Positions 1 to 5,643 of a stretch of DNA of 8,218 nucleotides are shown in pieces. The notes below the pieces were generated by a model, which was not told the DNA's origin, made no database searches, and was given only the letters and a program-made list of their open reading frames with translations. The translations under genes and the position numbers were made by a program. The stretch comes from Clostridiales bacterium UBA1446. GTDB lineage: Bacteria; Bacillota; Clostridia; Oscillospirales; Oscillospiraceae. The stretch is taken from assembly GCA_002329245.1 (NCBI GenBank), contig DCTG01000232.1, forward strand, positions 7,728-15,945. The letters are read 5' to 3'. Each line of letters opens with the position of its first letter. The stretch's first letter is position 1.

Positions 1-1320
1 CGTCTCGCACGCGGCAATACCCGCGACCAAGGGATCGTGGCCGAGACGTTTCAGTATTCCGGAACGAAGATAATTACTCCTTCCAAGATATATGACCCCG
101 AAGATGAAGCGGACCAGGAGTATTTTGAGTTTGGCCTCTTTATGAGCCGCCGGGAGTATAAAACGATCAACCGGCGCCTGCAGCGCGGCAGGACCGCCTC
201 CATCCGCGAGGGGAAATTCATTGCGGGCAGCGCGCCCTATGGATATGCAAAGGTCAAGCTGTCGAAGCAAAAAGGAAATACACTCCAAATTATCCCGGAC
301 AAGGCGGAGGTAGTCCGCCATATCTTTGATTTATATGTACACGGCGAGCGCCAGCCGGACGGCTCCTTACGGCAATATGGCTCGTTTACCATCGCGAAGA
401 AGTTGGACGCCGAAGGAATCCCTTCCCCCGGCGGTGGCAAGTGGCAGCCCTGTACAGTAAAAGACATTCTTGTCAACCCCACCTACGCGGGATTCATCCG
501 CTGGTCCTATCGGCCCACGGTAAAGCGGATGAAGGACGGACAGCCTGTTTCCGTCCGTCCGGTAAACCACGAGATGCCCCTTATCCCCGGGCTTCACGAA
601 CCGATCATCGACCGGGCTGCCTGGGAAGCCGCGCAGGAGATTCTTCGCAATCGGTCCCGCTCCCCCGTCCCCGGCGGCAAGGAGATGCTTAATCCCCTTT
701 CCGGACTTCTTATCTGTTCCCGCTGCGGCCGCAGCTTAGAGCGTCGGAAGTTCCGGCGAGGCCGCGACATGGTTGCCTGCCCGAATAAGGACTGCAAAAA
801 CATGGCCTCCGTTTTGGAGGAAGTGGAGCGCGGCATTCTCGAAGCCCTGCGTCATTGGCTTTCGGACTATAAGCTTGATTTGACTTCGGCTAAGTTATCG
901 ACCGATACCGCCGGGGCCTCCGTTCAGGCGCTGGAGCGAACCGTCGCCCGGCTTTCCTCCGCACTCGCCACGCTGCAGACGCAGCGAAACAGCTTATTCG
1001 ACCTTCTGGAACAAGGCGTATACAACAAAGAAACTTTTCTTGAGCGCAGCCGAATCCTTGCCGCCAAGACAGCCGAAACGGAGGCGGCATTAGCCGAGGC
1101 TGCCGAACAGCTTGAGACAGAGAAGAAGTTAGCCGAAAAGCAGCTTTCCATCTTGCCCCGGGTTGAGCGCGTGCTGGAGCTTTACGACCGCCTCGAAACC
1201 CCGAAAGAGAAAAACGACCTTCTGAAGGAGGTCCTCCAAAAGGTCGTTTACAACAAGACAACAGGCAGCCGCTGGATTCCAAGTGATATGATGTTGGCAG
1301 TTTTTCCGCGGGTGAAGTAA
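1..1320 (+). CDS. Large serine recombinase (site-specific integrase/resolvase), 5' end cut off
   Basis: DNA strand-exchange enzyme that integrates or excises a mobile element or prophage through a serine-DNA intermediate. The frame is open from base 1, so the GTG at 37 is internal and the gene begins outside the window. The first visible residues, RLARG, fit the conserved catalytic-arginine (D)RLxR motif, so the nucleophilic serine lies upstream and cannot be checked. Visible order (439 residues): end of the resolvase domain with its long helix (FEFGLFMSRREYKTINRRL), a recombinase domain (about 70-190, with APYGY and LVNPTYAGF), a zinc ribbon with Cys at about 239, 242, 260 and 265 (CSRC, CPNKDC), a coiled coil (about 305-380), and an apparently natural C-terminus at TAA 1318-1320. 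This is the architecture of integrases from clostridial prophages and TndX/TnpX-type transposons. The element it moves should lie mainly to the left. Family call is firm; element type is unknown. Confidence 0.93.
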   Translation, partial: RLARGNTRDQGIVAETFQYSGTKIITPSKIYDPEDEADQEYFEFGLFMSRREYKTINRRLQRGRTASIREGKFIAGSAPYGYAKVKLSKQKGNTLQIIPDKAEVVRHIFDLYVHGERQPDGSLRQYGSFTIAKKLDAEGIPSPGGGKWQPCTVKDILVNPTYAGFIRWSYRPTVKRMKDGQPVSVRPVNHEMPLIPGLHEPIIDRAAWEAAQEILRNRSRSPVPGGKEMLNPLSGLLICSRCGRSLERRKFRRGRDMVACPNKDCKNMASVLEEVERGILEALRHWLSDYKLDLTSAKLSTDTAGASVQALERTVARLSSALATLQTQRNSLFDLLEQGVYNKETFLERSRILAAKTAETEAALAEAAEQLETEKKLAEKQLSILPRVERVLELYDRLETPKEKNDLLKEVLQKVVYNKTTGSRWIPSDMMLAVFPRVK

Positions 1321-1703
1321 AGATATGAAATACTTATTTATTGCAAGAACACGAGGTTTAGAATTAGGATATACAGTATAATAATAGTTATATTGGAAGG
1401 AATGCATTCTCACGAAAAATCAAGAGCATATAAGTTCTCAGCAGTTGATGCATATTCCGTTTGAAGTTTTCTTAAAATCCTTCTTAATTGATGATCATAA
1501 TAAAAAAACTGAAATAATAGAAAAGCTTACAGTACCTCATGATGATATTTCAAGAATAAAAGATAAAATTAAAACGCTTGATGCACTTATAACAGAGAGT
1601 AGATGAGAGAAATATAAGCCTAATTAGTAGTTAAAAAATCCGTTTTTGTCATGGACTATCACCTATAGCCTAGATGGCGATATACGTATCATCATATAAG
1701 CTA
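1321..1703. other. AT-rich, mostly non-coding stretch downstream of the recombinase
   Basis: Composition drops abruptly after the recombinase stop: 14 of the 60 bases at 1501-1560 are G or C, against clearly GC-rich flanking genes. Only short reading frames are present: an 18-codon frame from ATG 1325, a 20-codon frame from ATG 1402, and the 52-codon frame at 1448-1606 listed separately. The first two end early, so the stretch may be a decayed gene. Large serine integrases are often encoded at one end of their element beside the attachment site, so an att junction could lie here. No direct repeat can be identified because the other end of the element is not in view. Confidence 0.55.
1448..1606 (+). 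CDS. Possible small protein of 52 residues, unknown function
   Basis: The frame runs from ATG 1448 to TGA 1604-1606 and could begin at the TTG just before it; it is open upstream to 1388. The product (starts MHIPFEVFLKSF, ends LDALITESR) is rich in Lys, Asp and Ile with a heptad-like helical C-terminal half. It has no signal peptide or membrane segment and resembles no family I recognise. No good Shine-Dalgarno precedes the ATG. The purine-rich GGAAGG at 1395-1400 is placed instead for an earlier, non-standard start, or for the adjacent frame at ATG 1402, which stops after 20 codons. This could be the 3' part of a frameshifted small gene of the mobile element. Coding status is doubtful. Confidence 0.3.
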   Translation: MHIPFEVFLKSFLIDDHNKKTEIIEKLTVPHDDISRIKDKIKTLDALITESR

Positions 1704-1741
1704 AAGGCCAAAGCGAATGCAAAAGCAGTCGCTTTGGCCTT
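1704..1741 (-). terminator. Hairpin terminator-like element after hbd
   Basis: A perfect 13-bp inverted repeat, AAGGCCAAAGCGA (1704-1716) with TCGCTTTGGCCTT (1729-1741), has a 12-nt loop and lies 60 nt beyond the hbd stop. Read on the minus strand it is followed by TAGCTTATATGATG, only moderately T-rich. The plus strand gives CTATTC. It probably ends the acyl-CoA operon and may also block transcripts from the recombinase side. Two weaker hairpins lie between it and hbd: GCGGG/CCCGC around a T6 loop (1764-1779) and CTGTT/AACAG (1751-1763). Confidence 0.55.
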
Positions 1742-1800
1742 CTATTCAGGCTGTTTTCAACAGGCGGGTTTTTTCCCGCATGATGCCGCGGGCGCGGCGC

Positions 1801-2646
1801 TTATTGGTAAGTGAAAAATCCTTTGCCGGTCTTTCTGCCAAGGAGGTTTCCGCGCACCATGTTCTTCAGCAGGCGGGCGGGACGGTACTTCTGATCGCCC
1901 GTTTCCTGGAAGATCACGTTCATGATGTGCAGGACGACGTCATTTCCGATCAGGTCGGACAGGGCGAGCGGGCCGATGGGATGGTTCGCGCCGAGCTTCA
2001 TCGCCTTGTCGATGTCCTCGGCGGAGGCAACCCCCTCTTCCAAAACGCAAATTGCCTCGTTGATCATGGGAATCAGAATTTTGTTGACCACGAAGCCGGG
2101 AGCGTCCTTCACCTCAACCGGATCCTTGCCGACGGCGGCGGCCAGATCAAAAATCGTCCGGAAGGTTTCATCGGAGGTGAAGATGCCCCGGATGACCTCC
2201 ACCAATTTCATCACCGGAACGGGATTGAAAAAGTGCATGCCGATGAATTTGTCCGGGCGGCTCACGGCGGAGGCCAGTTCCGTGACGGAGATGGAAGAGG
2301 TGTTGGAGGCGAAAATGGTTTCCGGCTTGCAGATGCCGTCCAACGTTTTGAAAACGTCCTTTTTCAGGCCGGCGTTTTCAATGATCGCTTCGATCACAAG
2401 ATCGGCGTCTTTCGCCGGGTTCAGATCCGTTGTAAAGGAGATCCTGCGCAAAAGCTCATTTTTCACGCTCTCCTCCAGTTTCCCTTTCTCCACAAGGCGG
2501 GCAAGGCTCTTCTGAAGCCGGGAGGAAGCTTTTTCAATGATCTCGTCGCTGATATCCCGCACAAGCACCTCATAGCCTTTAGCCGCAAAGGTCTGCGCGA
2601 TATCAAGACCCATGGTTCCAGCGCCGATCACACAAATCTTTTCCAT
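1801..2646 (-). CDS. hbd: 3-hydroxybutyryl-CoA dehydrogenase
   Basis: NAD(P)-dependent cytoplasmic enzyme interconverting acetoacetyl-CoA and 3-hydroxybutyryl-CoA in butyrate synthesis or, in reverse, beta-oxidation. Its 281 residues match the usual length of clostridial Hbd (about 282). The N-terminal Rossmann fold shows GAGTMG (residues 8-13) and an acidic Asp31 after the second strand (VLVRDIS), which favours NADH. The catalytic set is in register with the family: Ser117 (NTSSIS), His138 (GMHFFNP), Glu150 (MKLVEVI) and Asn188 (PGFVVNKILIPMINEA). The C-terminal dimerisation domain holds KLGANHPIGPLALSDLIG. The ATG start at 2646 has GGAGG (2658-2654 on the minus strand) 7 nt upstream. It begins 15 nt after crt, so the two are almost certainly co-transcribed, and the 1704-1741 hairpin follows. 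No defects seen. Confidence 0.96.
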   Translation of the reverse strand: MEKICVIGAGTMGLDIAQTFAAKGYEVLVRDISDEIIEKASSRLQKSLARLVEKGKLEESVKNELLRRISFTTDLNPAKDADLVIEAIIENAGLKKDVFKTLDGICKPETIFASNTSSISVTELASAVSRPDKFIGMHFFNPVPVMKLVEVIRGIFTSDETFRTIFDLAAAVGKDPVEVKDAPGFVVNKILIPMINEAICVLEEGVASAEDIDKAMKLGANHPIGPLALSDLIGNDVVLHIMNVIFQETGDQKYRPARLLKNMVRGNLLGRKTGKGFFTYQ

Positions 2647-2661
2647 CCAAATACCTCCGTT

Positions 2662-3438
2662 TTATTTGTTCTTGAACCCGTCTAACTTTCTTTTTTCCAG
2701 AAACGCGCCCATTGCGTCTTTCTGGTCCTGTGTGGAGAAACAGATGGCGAACGCTTCGGTCTCAAACGAGGTTGCCGTCCGGATGTCGCACTGCATCCCC
2801 TTGTTGATCGCGCTTTTGCTCTGACGAACCGCCATCTGGGCGTTGGAAGCGATCTTTCTCGCCAGTTCGAACGCGGCTTCCAACAGCTTATCGGCCGGGA
2901 CCACCTTACCGACCATGTTGATCCGATAGGCTTCCTGCGCGTCGATCGTAGCGCCGGTAAAGATGAGTTCCTTTGCCTTCGACGTGCCTACGATCCGAGG
3001 CAGTCGCTGTGTGCCGCCGAAACCGGGAATGATCCCAAGCTGCACCTCAACCTGACCAAACCTCGCATTTTCCGCCGCGACGCAGATGTCACAGGCCATT
3101 GCCAGCTCGCATCCGCCGCCCAACGCGTAGCCGTTCACGGCCGCGATTACGGGCTTTATGTTGTTTTCGATGCGGGAAAAGACGCGGTTTCCCATTTCTC
3201 CGAATACCTTGGCCTCCATCGACGTCAGGTCCTTCATCTGGGATATGTCCGCACCGGCGACAAAAGCCTTTCCGGTCCCGGTGATGATCATGACATAGAC
3301 GTCGTCATCCTCTTCTCCCCGGGTAATCGCCGCATCCAGCTCCTTCATCGTGGCGGTATTGAGCGCGTTCATGGATTCCGGCCGGTTGATGGTAATCAGA
3401 GCGATATGATCTTTGACTTCATACAATATGTTGGACAC
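2662..3438 (-). CDS. crt: Crotonase (3-hydroxybutyryl-CoA dehydratase / enoyl-CoA hydratase)
   Basis: Hydrates crotonyl-CoA to 3-hydroxybutyryl-CoA, or dehydrates it in the reductive direction; cytoplasmic, acting between Hbd and an acyl-CoA dehydrogenase. The 258 residues are normal for the family. Visible features are the oxyanion-hole segments AGADIS (61-66) and GGGC (107-110) and the two catalytic glutamates, Glu111 (GGGCELAMACD) and Glu131 (FGQVEVQLGIIPGFGGTQRL). The C-terminal part (MQCDIRTATSFETEAF, STQDQKDAM, EKRKLDGFKNK) closely resembles clostridial Crt as I recall it. The start is GTG at 3438, supported by AAGGAGGC (3453-3446) with an 8-nt spacer. hbd follows after 15 nt. Upstream lies a 311-bp gap with inverted repeats, which may set crt-hbd expression relative to the dehydrogenase. 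A promoter of its own in that gap is not convincing. Confidence 0.95.
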   Translation of the reverse strand: MSNILYEVKDHIALITINRPESMNALNTATMKELDAAITRGEEDDDVYVMIITGTGKAFVAGADISQMKDLTSMEAKVFGEMGNRVFSRIENNIKPVIAAVNGYALGGGCELAMACDICVAAENARFGQVEVQLGIIPGFGGTQRLPRIVGTSKAKELIFTGATIDAQEAYRINMVGKVVPADKLLEAAFELARKIASNAQMAVRQSKSAINKGMQCDIRTATSFETEAFAICFSTQDQKDAMGAFLEKRKLDGFKNK

Positions 3439-3477
3439 ACAGCTCGCCTCCTTTATATTCCATTCGATCCTTGGGGA

Positions 3478-3497
3478 GCACAGCCGAAAGGCTGCGC
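3478..3497 (-). repeat. Small hairpin in the crt leader
   Basis: GCACAGCC (3478-3485) and GGCTGCGC (3490-3497) form an 8-bp stem around a 4-nt loop, 40 nt upstream of the crt start and 5' of its ribosome binding site. One position is an A/C mismatch on the plus strand but becomes a G-U wobble in minus-strand RNA. The structure is therefore complete only in the crt mRNA, which argues that it acts as RNA. Confidence 0.45.
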
Positions 3498-3567
3498 TTC
3501 TATTTTATTAAGCGCGTGCCCCCGTAAAGAGAGATATCCGCGCGCGTAATAACCGTTTTCATTTTCC

Positions 3568-3609
3568 TCTTTACGGACGGTTCCGGCTTCCCGGAACCGT
3601 CCGTAAAGA
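3568..3609. repeat. Perfect 19-bp inverted repeat with 4-nt loop
   Basis: Arms at 3568-3586 and 3591-3609 are perfectly complementary (core TTTACGGACGGTTCCGG) around CTTC. It lies between the acyl-CoA dehydrogenase and crt. No T-run follows on the minus strand, so it does not look like a terminator of the operon; it may protect or separate mRNA segments. On the plus strand it is followed by TTGTCATTTTTC, more terminator-like, yet no plus-strand gene is upstream. Its arm end, CCGTAAAGA, recurs at about 3514-3522. Confidence 0.75.
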
Positions 3610-3627
3610 TTGTCATTTTTCTGACAA
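3610..3627. repeat. Short inverted repeat TTGTCA/TGACAA
   Basis: Arms 3610-3615 and 3622-3627 flank TTTTTC and abut the 19-bp repeat with no gap. It may be a stacked extra hairpin or a protein-binding palindrome; too short to interpret alone. Confidence 0.4.
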
Positions 3628-3642
3628 TTTGCTCCAGATACC

Positions 3643-3676
3643 CGAAAATGTCTTCCGAAAGCGGAAGACATTTTCG
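3643..3676. repeat. Perfect 15-bp inverted repeat with 4-nt loop, terminator-like on the plus strand
   Basis: CGAAAATGTCTTCCG (3643-3657) and CGGAAGACATTTTCG (3662-3676) pair perfectly around AAAG. On the plus strand the stem is followed by TTTTTC, the form of an intrinsic terminator. On the minus strand, the direction of acd-crt-hbd, it is preceded by GAAAAA and followed by GGGTATC, so termination there would be weak. It starts 74 nt beyond the dehydrogenase stop and could be the 3' stabilising hairpin of that message, or a block to antisense transcription. Confidence 0.6.
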
Positions 3677-3749
3677 TTTTTCAAACAGGTATTATTTCCA
3701 ATTAAGAGAGCGTGCCAGTTTCCTTTGATTGTTTTGATACTGAACGCGC

Positions 3750-4907
3750 TTAGCGGTTCGGCGCATAGCCGAGCTCGATGCCGGCGACAATGCCCATGTG
3801 GATGTTGGAGGTGCCTTCCAGGGTTTCGAACTGCTTGGCGTCGCGCAGCCAGCGTCCGCAGGGATATTCCGTGGAATAGCCGTAGGAGCCGTAGATCTTC
3901 ATCGCCAAGTTCGCCGCGTGGACGGCCGCGTTGCAGCTCATCAGCTTCGCCATGGAGGTCGCCTGCTGGCTGGGCAGCTTGTTCTCCTTCAGCCAGGCGG
4001 CGCGGTAAACCATCAGAAGGGCGGCTTCGTCTTCGAGCTTCATCTCCGCAATCTGCTGCTGGACCATCTGGAACTTGCCGATCGGCTGACCGAACTGGGT
4101 GCGCTCGTTGGCGTACTTGACGGCGCCTTCCAGAGCGGCGGCGGAAAGAGCGGCGGCGCCGGTCGCGCAGCCCATACGGGTGTTGTTGAGCATCCACATG
4201 CAGATCTGGAAGCCCTTGTTCAGCGGGCCAAGGAGGTTCTCCTTCGGAATGACCGCGTCCTCAAACACCAGTTCGGAGGTGGGAGCCGGCCACATGCCAA
4301 CCTTTGTGTGGATGGGAATCCGGGTGACGCCGGGGGTGTTGTTGTAGTCCACGATGAAGCAGCTGAGTCCCTTGGAGCCGGCGCCGGGCGTGGTTACGGC
4401 ATAGATGAGGCCCACATCGGAGGTATGCCCACCGGAGATCCACATCTTGGATCCGTTGAGCAGCCAGTGATCGCCCATATCCTTGGCGGTCATCTTCATG
4501 CTGGCAACGTCGGAGCCGGAGTTGGCTTCGGTAATCGCGAAGCTGCCGGCGTATTCGCCGCTGCACAGGCCGGGAATATACTTTTCCTTCTGTTCCTGCG
4601 TGCCGTACTCGAGGATGGTCAACGCCGGGCCCCAGACGTTGCCGCTGATGCTCAGACGCCAGGAAGTATGAACCTTGGAGATTTCATAGAGAGCGGTAAC
4701 CGCTTCCATCCAGCCCAAACCGTTTCCGCCGTACTCTTCGGGAATGCTGAAGCCGAGCAGGCCGAGTTCACCCATCTTGGTCAGGATTTCCCTGCGGTAA
4801 TAATGGTTTTCTTCGTCCTCTTCCACATAAGGAGCAATTTCCTTTTCGGCAAAATCTCTTGCCAGTTCCTGTATCATTTTTTGTTCTTCTGTTAGACCGA
4901 AATCCAT
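3750..4907 (-). CDS. Acyl-CoA dehydrogenase, glutaryl-CoA dehydrogenase-like
   Basis: FAD enzyme introducing an alpha-beta double bond into a CoA thioester and passing electrons to ETF; cytoplasmic. I take the ATG at 4907 (MDFGLTEEQK, 385 residues) rather than the frame opening at 4973, because GGAGG (4920-4916) lies 8 nt before it and MDF-LTEEQ is the family N-terminus. Visible: N-terminal helical domain, the FAD/substrate signature FAITEANSGSDVASM (123-137), KMWISGG (154-160), ERTQFGQPIGKFQ (268-280) and the C-terminal base Glu364 in LEGTSNIH. ANSGSD, LNNTRMG and Arg84/Ser88 (WRLSIS) resemble human glutaryl-CoA dehydrogenase, where Arg94 and Ser98 bind the distal carboxylate, so a dicarboxylyl-CoA substrate is plausible. 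Leu363 replaces the Tyr beside the base in that enzyme. A butyryl-CoA role is not excluded. First gene of the acd-crt-hbd cluster, with its own promoter at 5102-5074 and a leader of about 160 nt. No etf genes are in view. Confidence 0.92.
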   Translation of the reverse strand: MDFGLTEEQKMIQELARDFAEKEIAPYVEEDEENHYYRREILTKMGELGLLGFSIPEEYGGNGLGWMEAVTALYEISKVHTSWRLSISGNVWGPALTILEYGTQEQKEKYIPGLCSGEYAGSFAITEANSGSDVASMKMTAKDMGDHWLLNGSKMWISGGHTSDVGLIYAVTTPGAGSKGLSCFIVDYNNTPGVTRIPIHTKVGMWPAPTSELVFEDAVIPKENLLGPLNKGFQICMWMLNNTRMGCATGAAALSAAALEGAVKYANERTQFGQPIGKFQMVQQQIAEMKLEDEAALLMVYRAAWLKENKLPSQQATSMAKLMSCNAAVHAANLAMKIYGSYGYSTEYPCGRWLRDAKQFETLEGTSNIHMGIVAGIELGYAPNR

Positions 4908-5047
4908 TTGCCATACCTCCAAAAAATATTTGGTCTGAAGCAATCTGTCCGCTCCGCCTGACACAAAATTCAATCTTTTTGCTTACAGAGGAAAACAGCC
5001 GTTCAGATTTCTGTTCCTGCCCATACCGCCCGCTTTCGCAGACAATT

Positions 5048-5061
5048 ATGAACACGTTCAT
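5048..5061. promoter_or_regulatory. 14-bp palindrome, candidate operator for the acyl-CoA dehydrogenase promoter
   Basis: ATGAACACGTTCAT on the plus strand has perfect 6-bp arms around a 2-nt centre. It lies just downstream of the minus-strand -10 element (5079-5074), at about +6 to +19 of the predicted transcript, where a bound dimeric repressor would block RNA polymerase. TetR/FadR-type regulators commonly use such sites for acyl-CoA genes; the binding protein is unknown and no regulator gene is in the window. Confidence 0.45.
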
Positions 5062-5073
5062 TATATTGCCATT

Positions 5074-5102
5074 ATTTTATCATCCGGACGTTTTTCTGTC
5101 AA
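5074..5102 (-). promoter_or_regulatory. Sigma-70/sigma-A promoter for acd-crt-hbd
   Basis: On the minus strand TTGACA (5102-5097, perfect -35) is followed after exactly 17 nt by TAAAAT (5079-5074, five of six bases of the -10). Transcription would start near 5067, giving a leader of about 160 nt before the ATG at 4907. A second TATAAT (5065-5060) lies just downstream without a suitable -35 box. Confidence 0.75.
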
Positions 5103-5423
5103 GTAAAAAATCGAATTTCAGACGGACTGCACCTTAGATTCCTTCGATGCGATTATACCATATGATTCCACAGATTGCGAATATAATCATGAAAAATCCC
5201 GACGAAAATACGGCGCGGAGGCAAAAACAAATGAATTATTTCTCCAAACCGCTCCCGAAAAGCCCCCGCGGACCGCCAGAACGAACATCCGATCATAGGA
5301 AAAAAGGTACAACGTTATCCCTCGTAATCGACACGCCCATGTGACGCGCAGGAGAATCGGGCCGCCGCGCTTGCCTGCCGTCGGAGGGCCGATCCGGGAA
5401 TATTTATGCATCTTACCCCCATT
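5103..5423. other. Intergenic stretch with no recognisable feature
   Basis: Between the divergent promoters for the acyl-CoA genes and terS, no credible coding frame, RNA gene or strong repeat is visible. The short frames present lack ribosome binding sites and protein-like composition. It may be decayed phage DNA. Confidence 0.5.
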
Positions 5424-5459
5424 TTTTGAAAAAAATTTCAAAATGTCAGTTTCATGTCA
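5424..5459 (+). promoter_or_regulatory. Inverted and direct repeats upstream of the terS promoter
   Basis: TTTTGAAA (5424-5431) and TTTCAAAA (5436-5443) form a perfect AT-rich palindrome. It is followed by two copies of ATGTCA (5443-5448 and 5454-5459) whose starts are 11 bp apart, one DNA turn, the second abutting the -35 box. This arrangement suits an activator that contacts RNA polymerase, as at phage late promoters, or an UP element plus operator. The assignment is by position only. Confidence 0.4.
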
Positions 5460-5487
5460 TTGATTTTCAGAAAATCCGTGTTATAAT
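5460..5487 (+). promoter_or_regulatory. Promoter for the terminase small-subunit gene
   Basis: TTGATT (5460-5465) lies 16 nt before a perfect TATAAT (5482-5487), with TG one base before the -10 (extended -10). Transcription would start near 5494, about 150 nt upstream of the terS ATG. It appears intact although the gene it serves is damaged. Confidence 0.7.
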
Positions 5488-5510
5488 GATACTGTCAATA
5501 CGTGTCCGCA

Positions 5511-5544
5511 GAGAGCGCCGGCGCATTCGCCGGGCGCTCTCTTT
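5511..5544 (+). terminator. Leader hairpin just after the terS promoter (possible attenuator)
   Basis: GAGAGCGCC (5511-5519) pairs with GGCGCTCTC (5533-5541), and an inner GGCG/CGCC (5520-5523, 5528-5531) caps it with a CATT loop and a single bulged G. The strong GC stem is followed by TTTGCATTT, a weak T-run. It begins roughly 17 nt after the predicted start site, so it could end most transcripts early unless antitermination occurs, or serve as a 5' stabiliser. Confidence 0.45.
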
Positions 5545-5643
5545 GCATTTGCGGCGGGCGGCGGAGCCGGGAAACGCTTCCCTGTTCCGGGCGGCGCGGG
5601 GCGGAAAAAACAGGACAATACATATCAGGAAAGGTGGTTCAGT

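Noticed and set aside
37..39. GTG as the start of the recombinase
   Set aside because: The frame is open through base 1 and encodes RLARG, part of the conserved resolvase arginine motif, so the GTG is internal.
1717..2685. Plus-strand open frame (322 codons) opposite hbd
   Set aside because: Antisense shadow: hbd has all catalytic residues in register on the other strand, and this frame starts inside the terminator hairpin.
3453..3671. Minus-strand 72-codon frame upstream of crt
   Set aside because: It runs through the inverted repeats and has no homology-like features; the stems explain the sequence better.
3798..4895. Long plus-strand open frame (365 codons) opposite the acyl-CoA dehydrogenase
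   Set aside because: Antisense shadow of a well-supported GC-rich gene; composition is Gly/Ala/Val/His-rich without recognisable motifs, and no ribosome binding site was seen.
4908..4973. N-terminal extension of the acyl-CoA dehydrogenase from the upstream ATG
   Set aside because: The GGAGG ribosome binding site lies inside this segment and points to the ATG at 4907, which gives the family-typical N-terminus.
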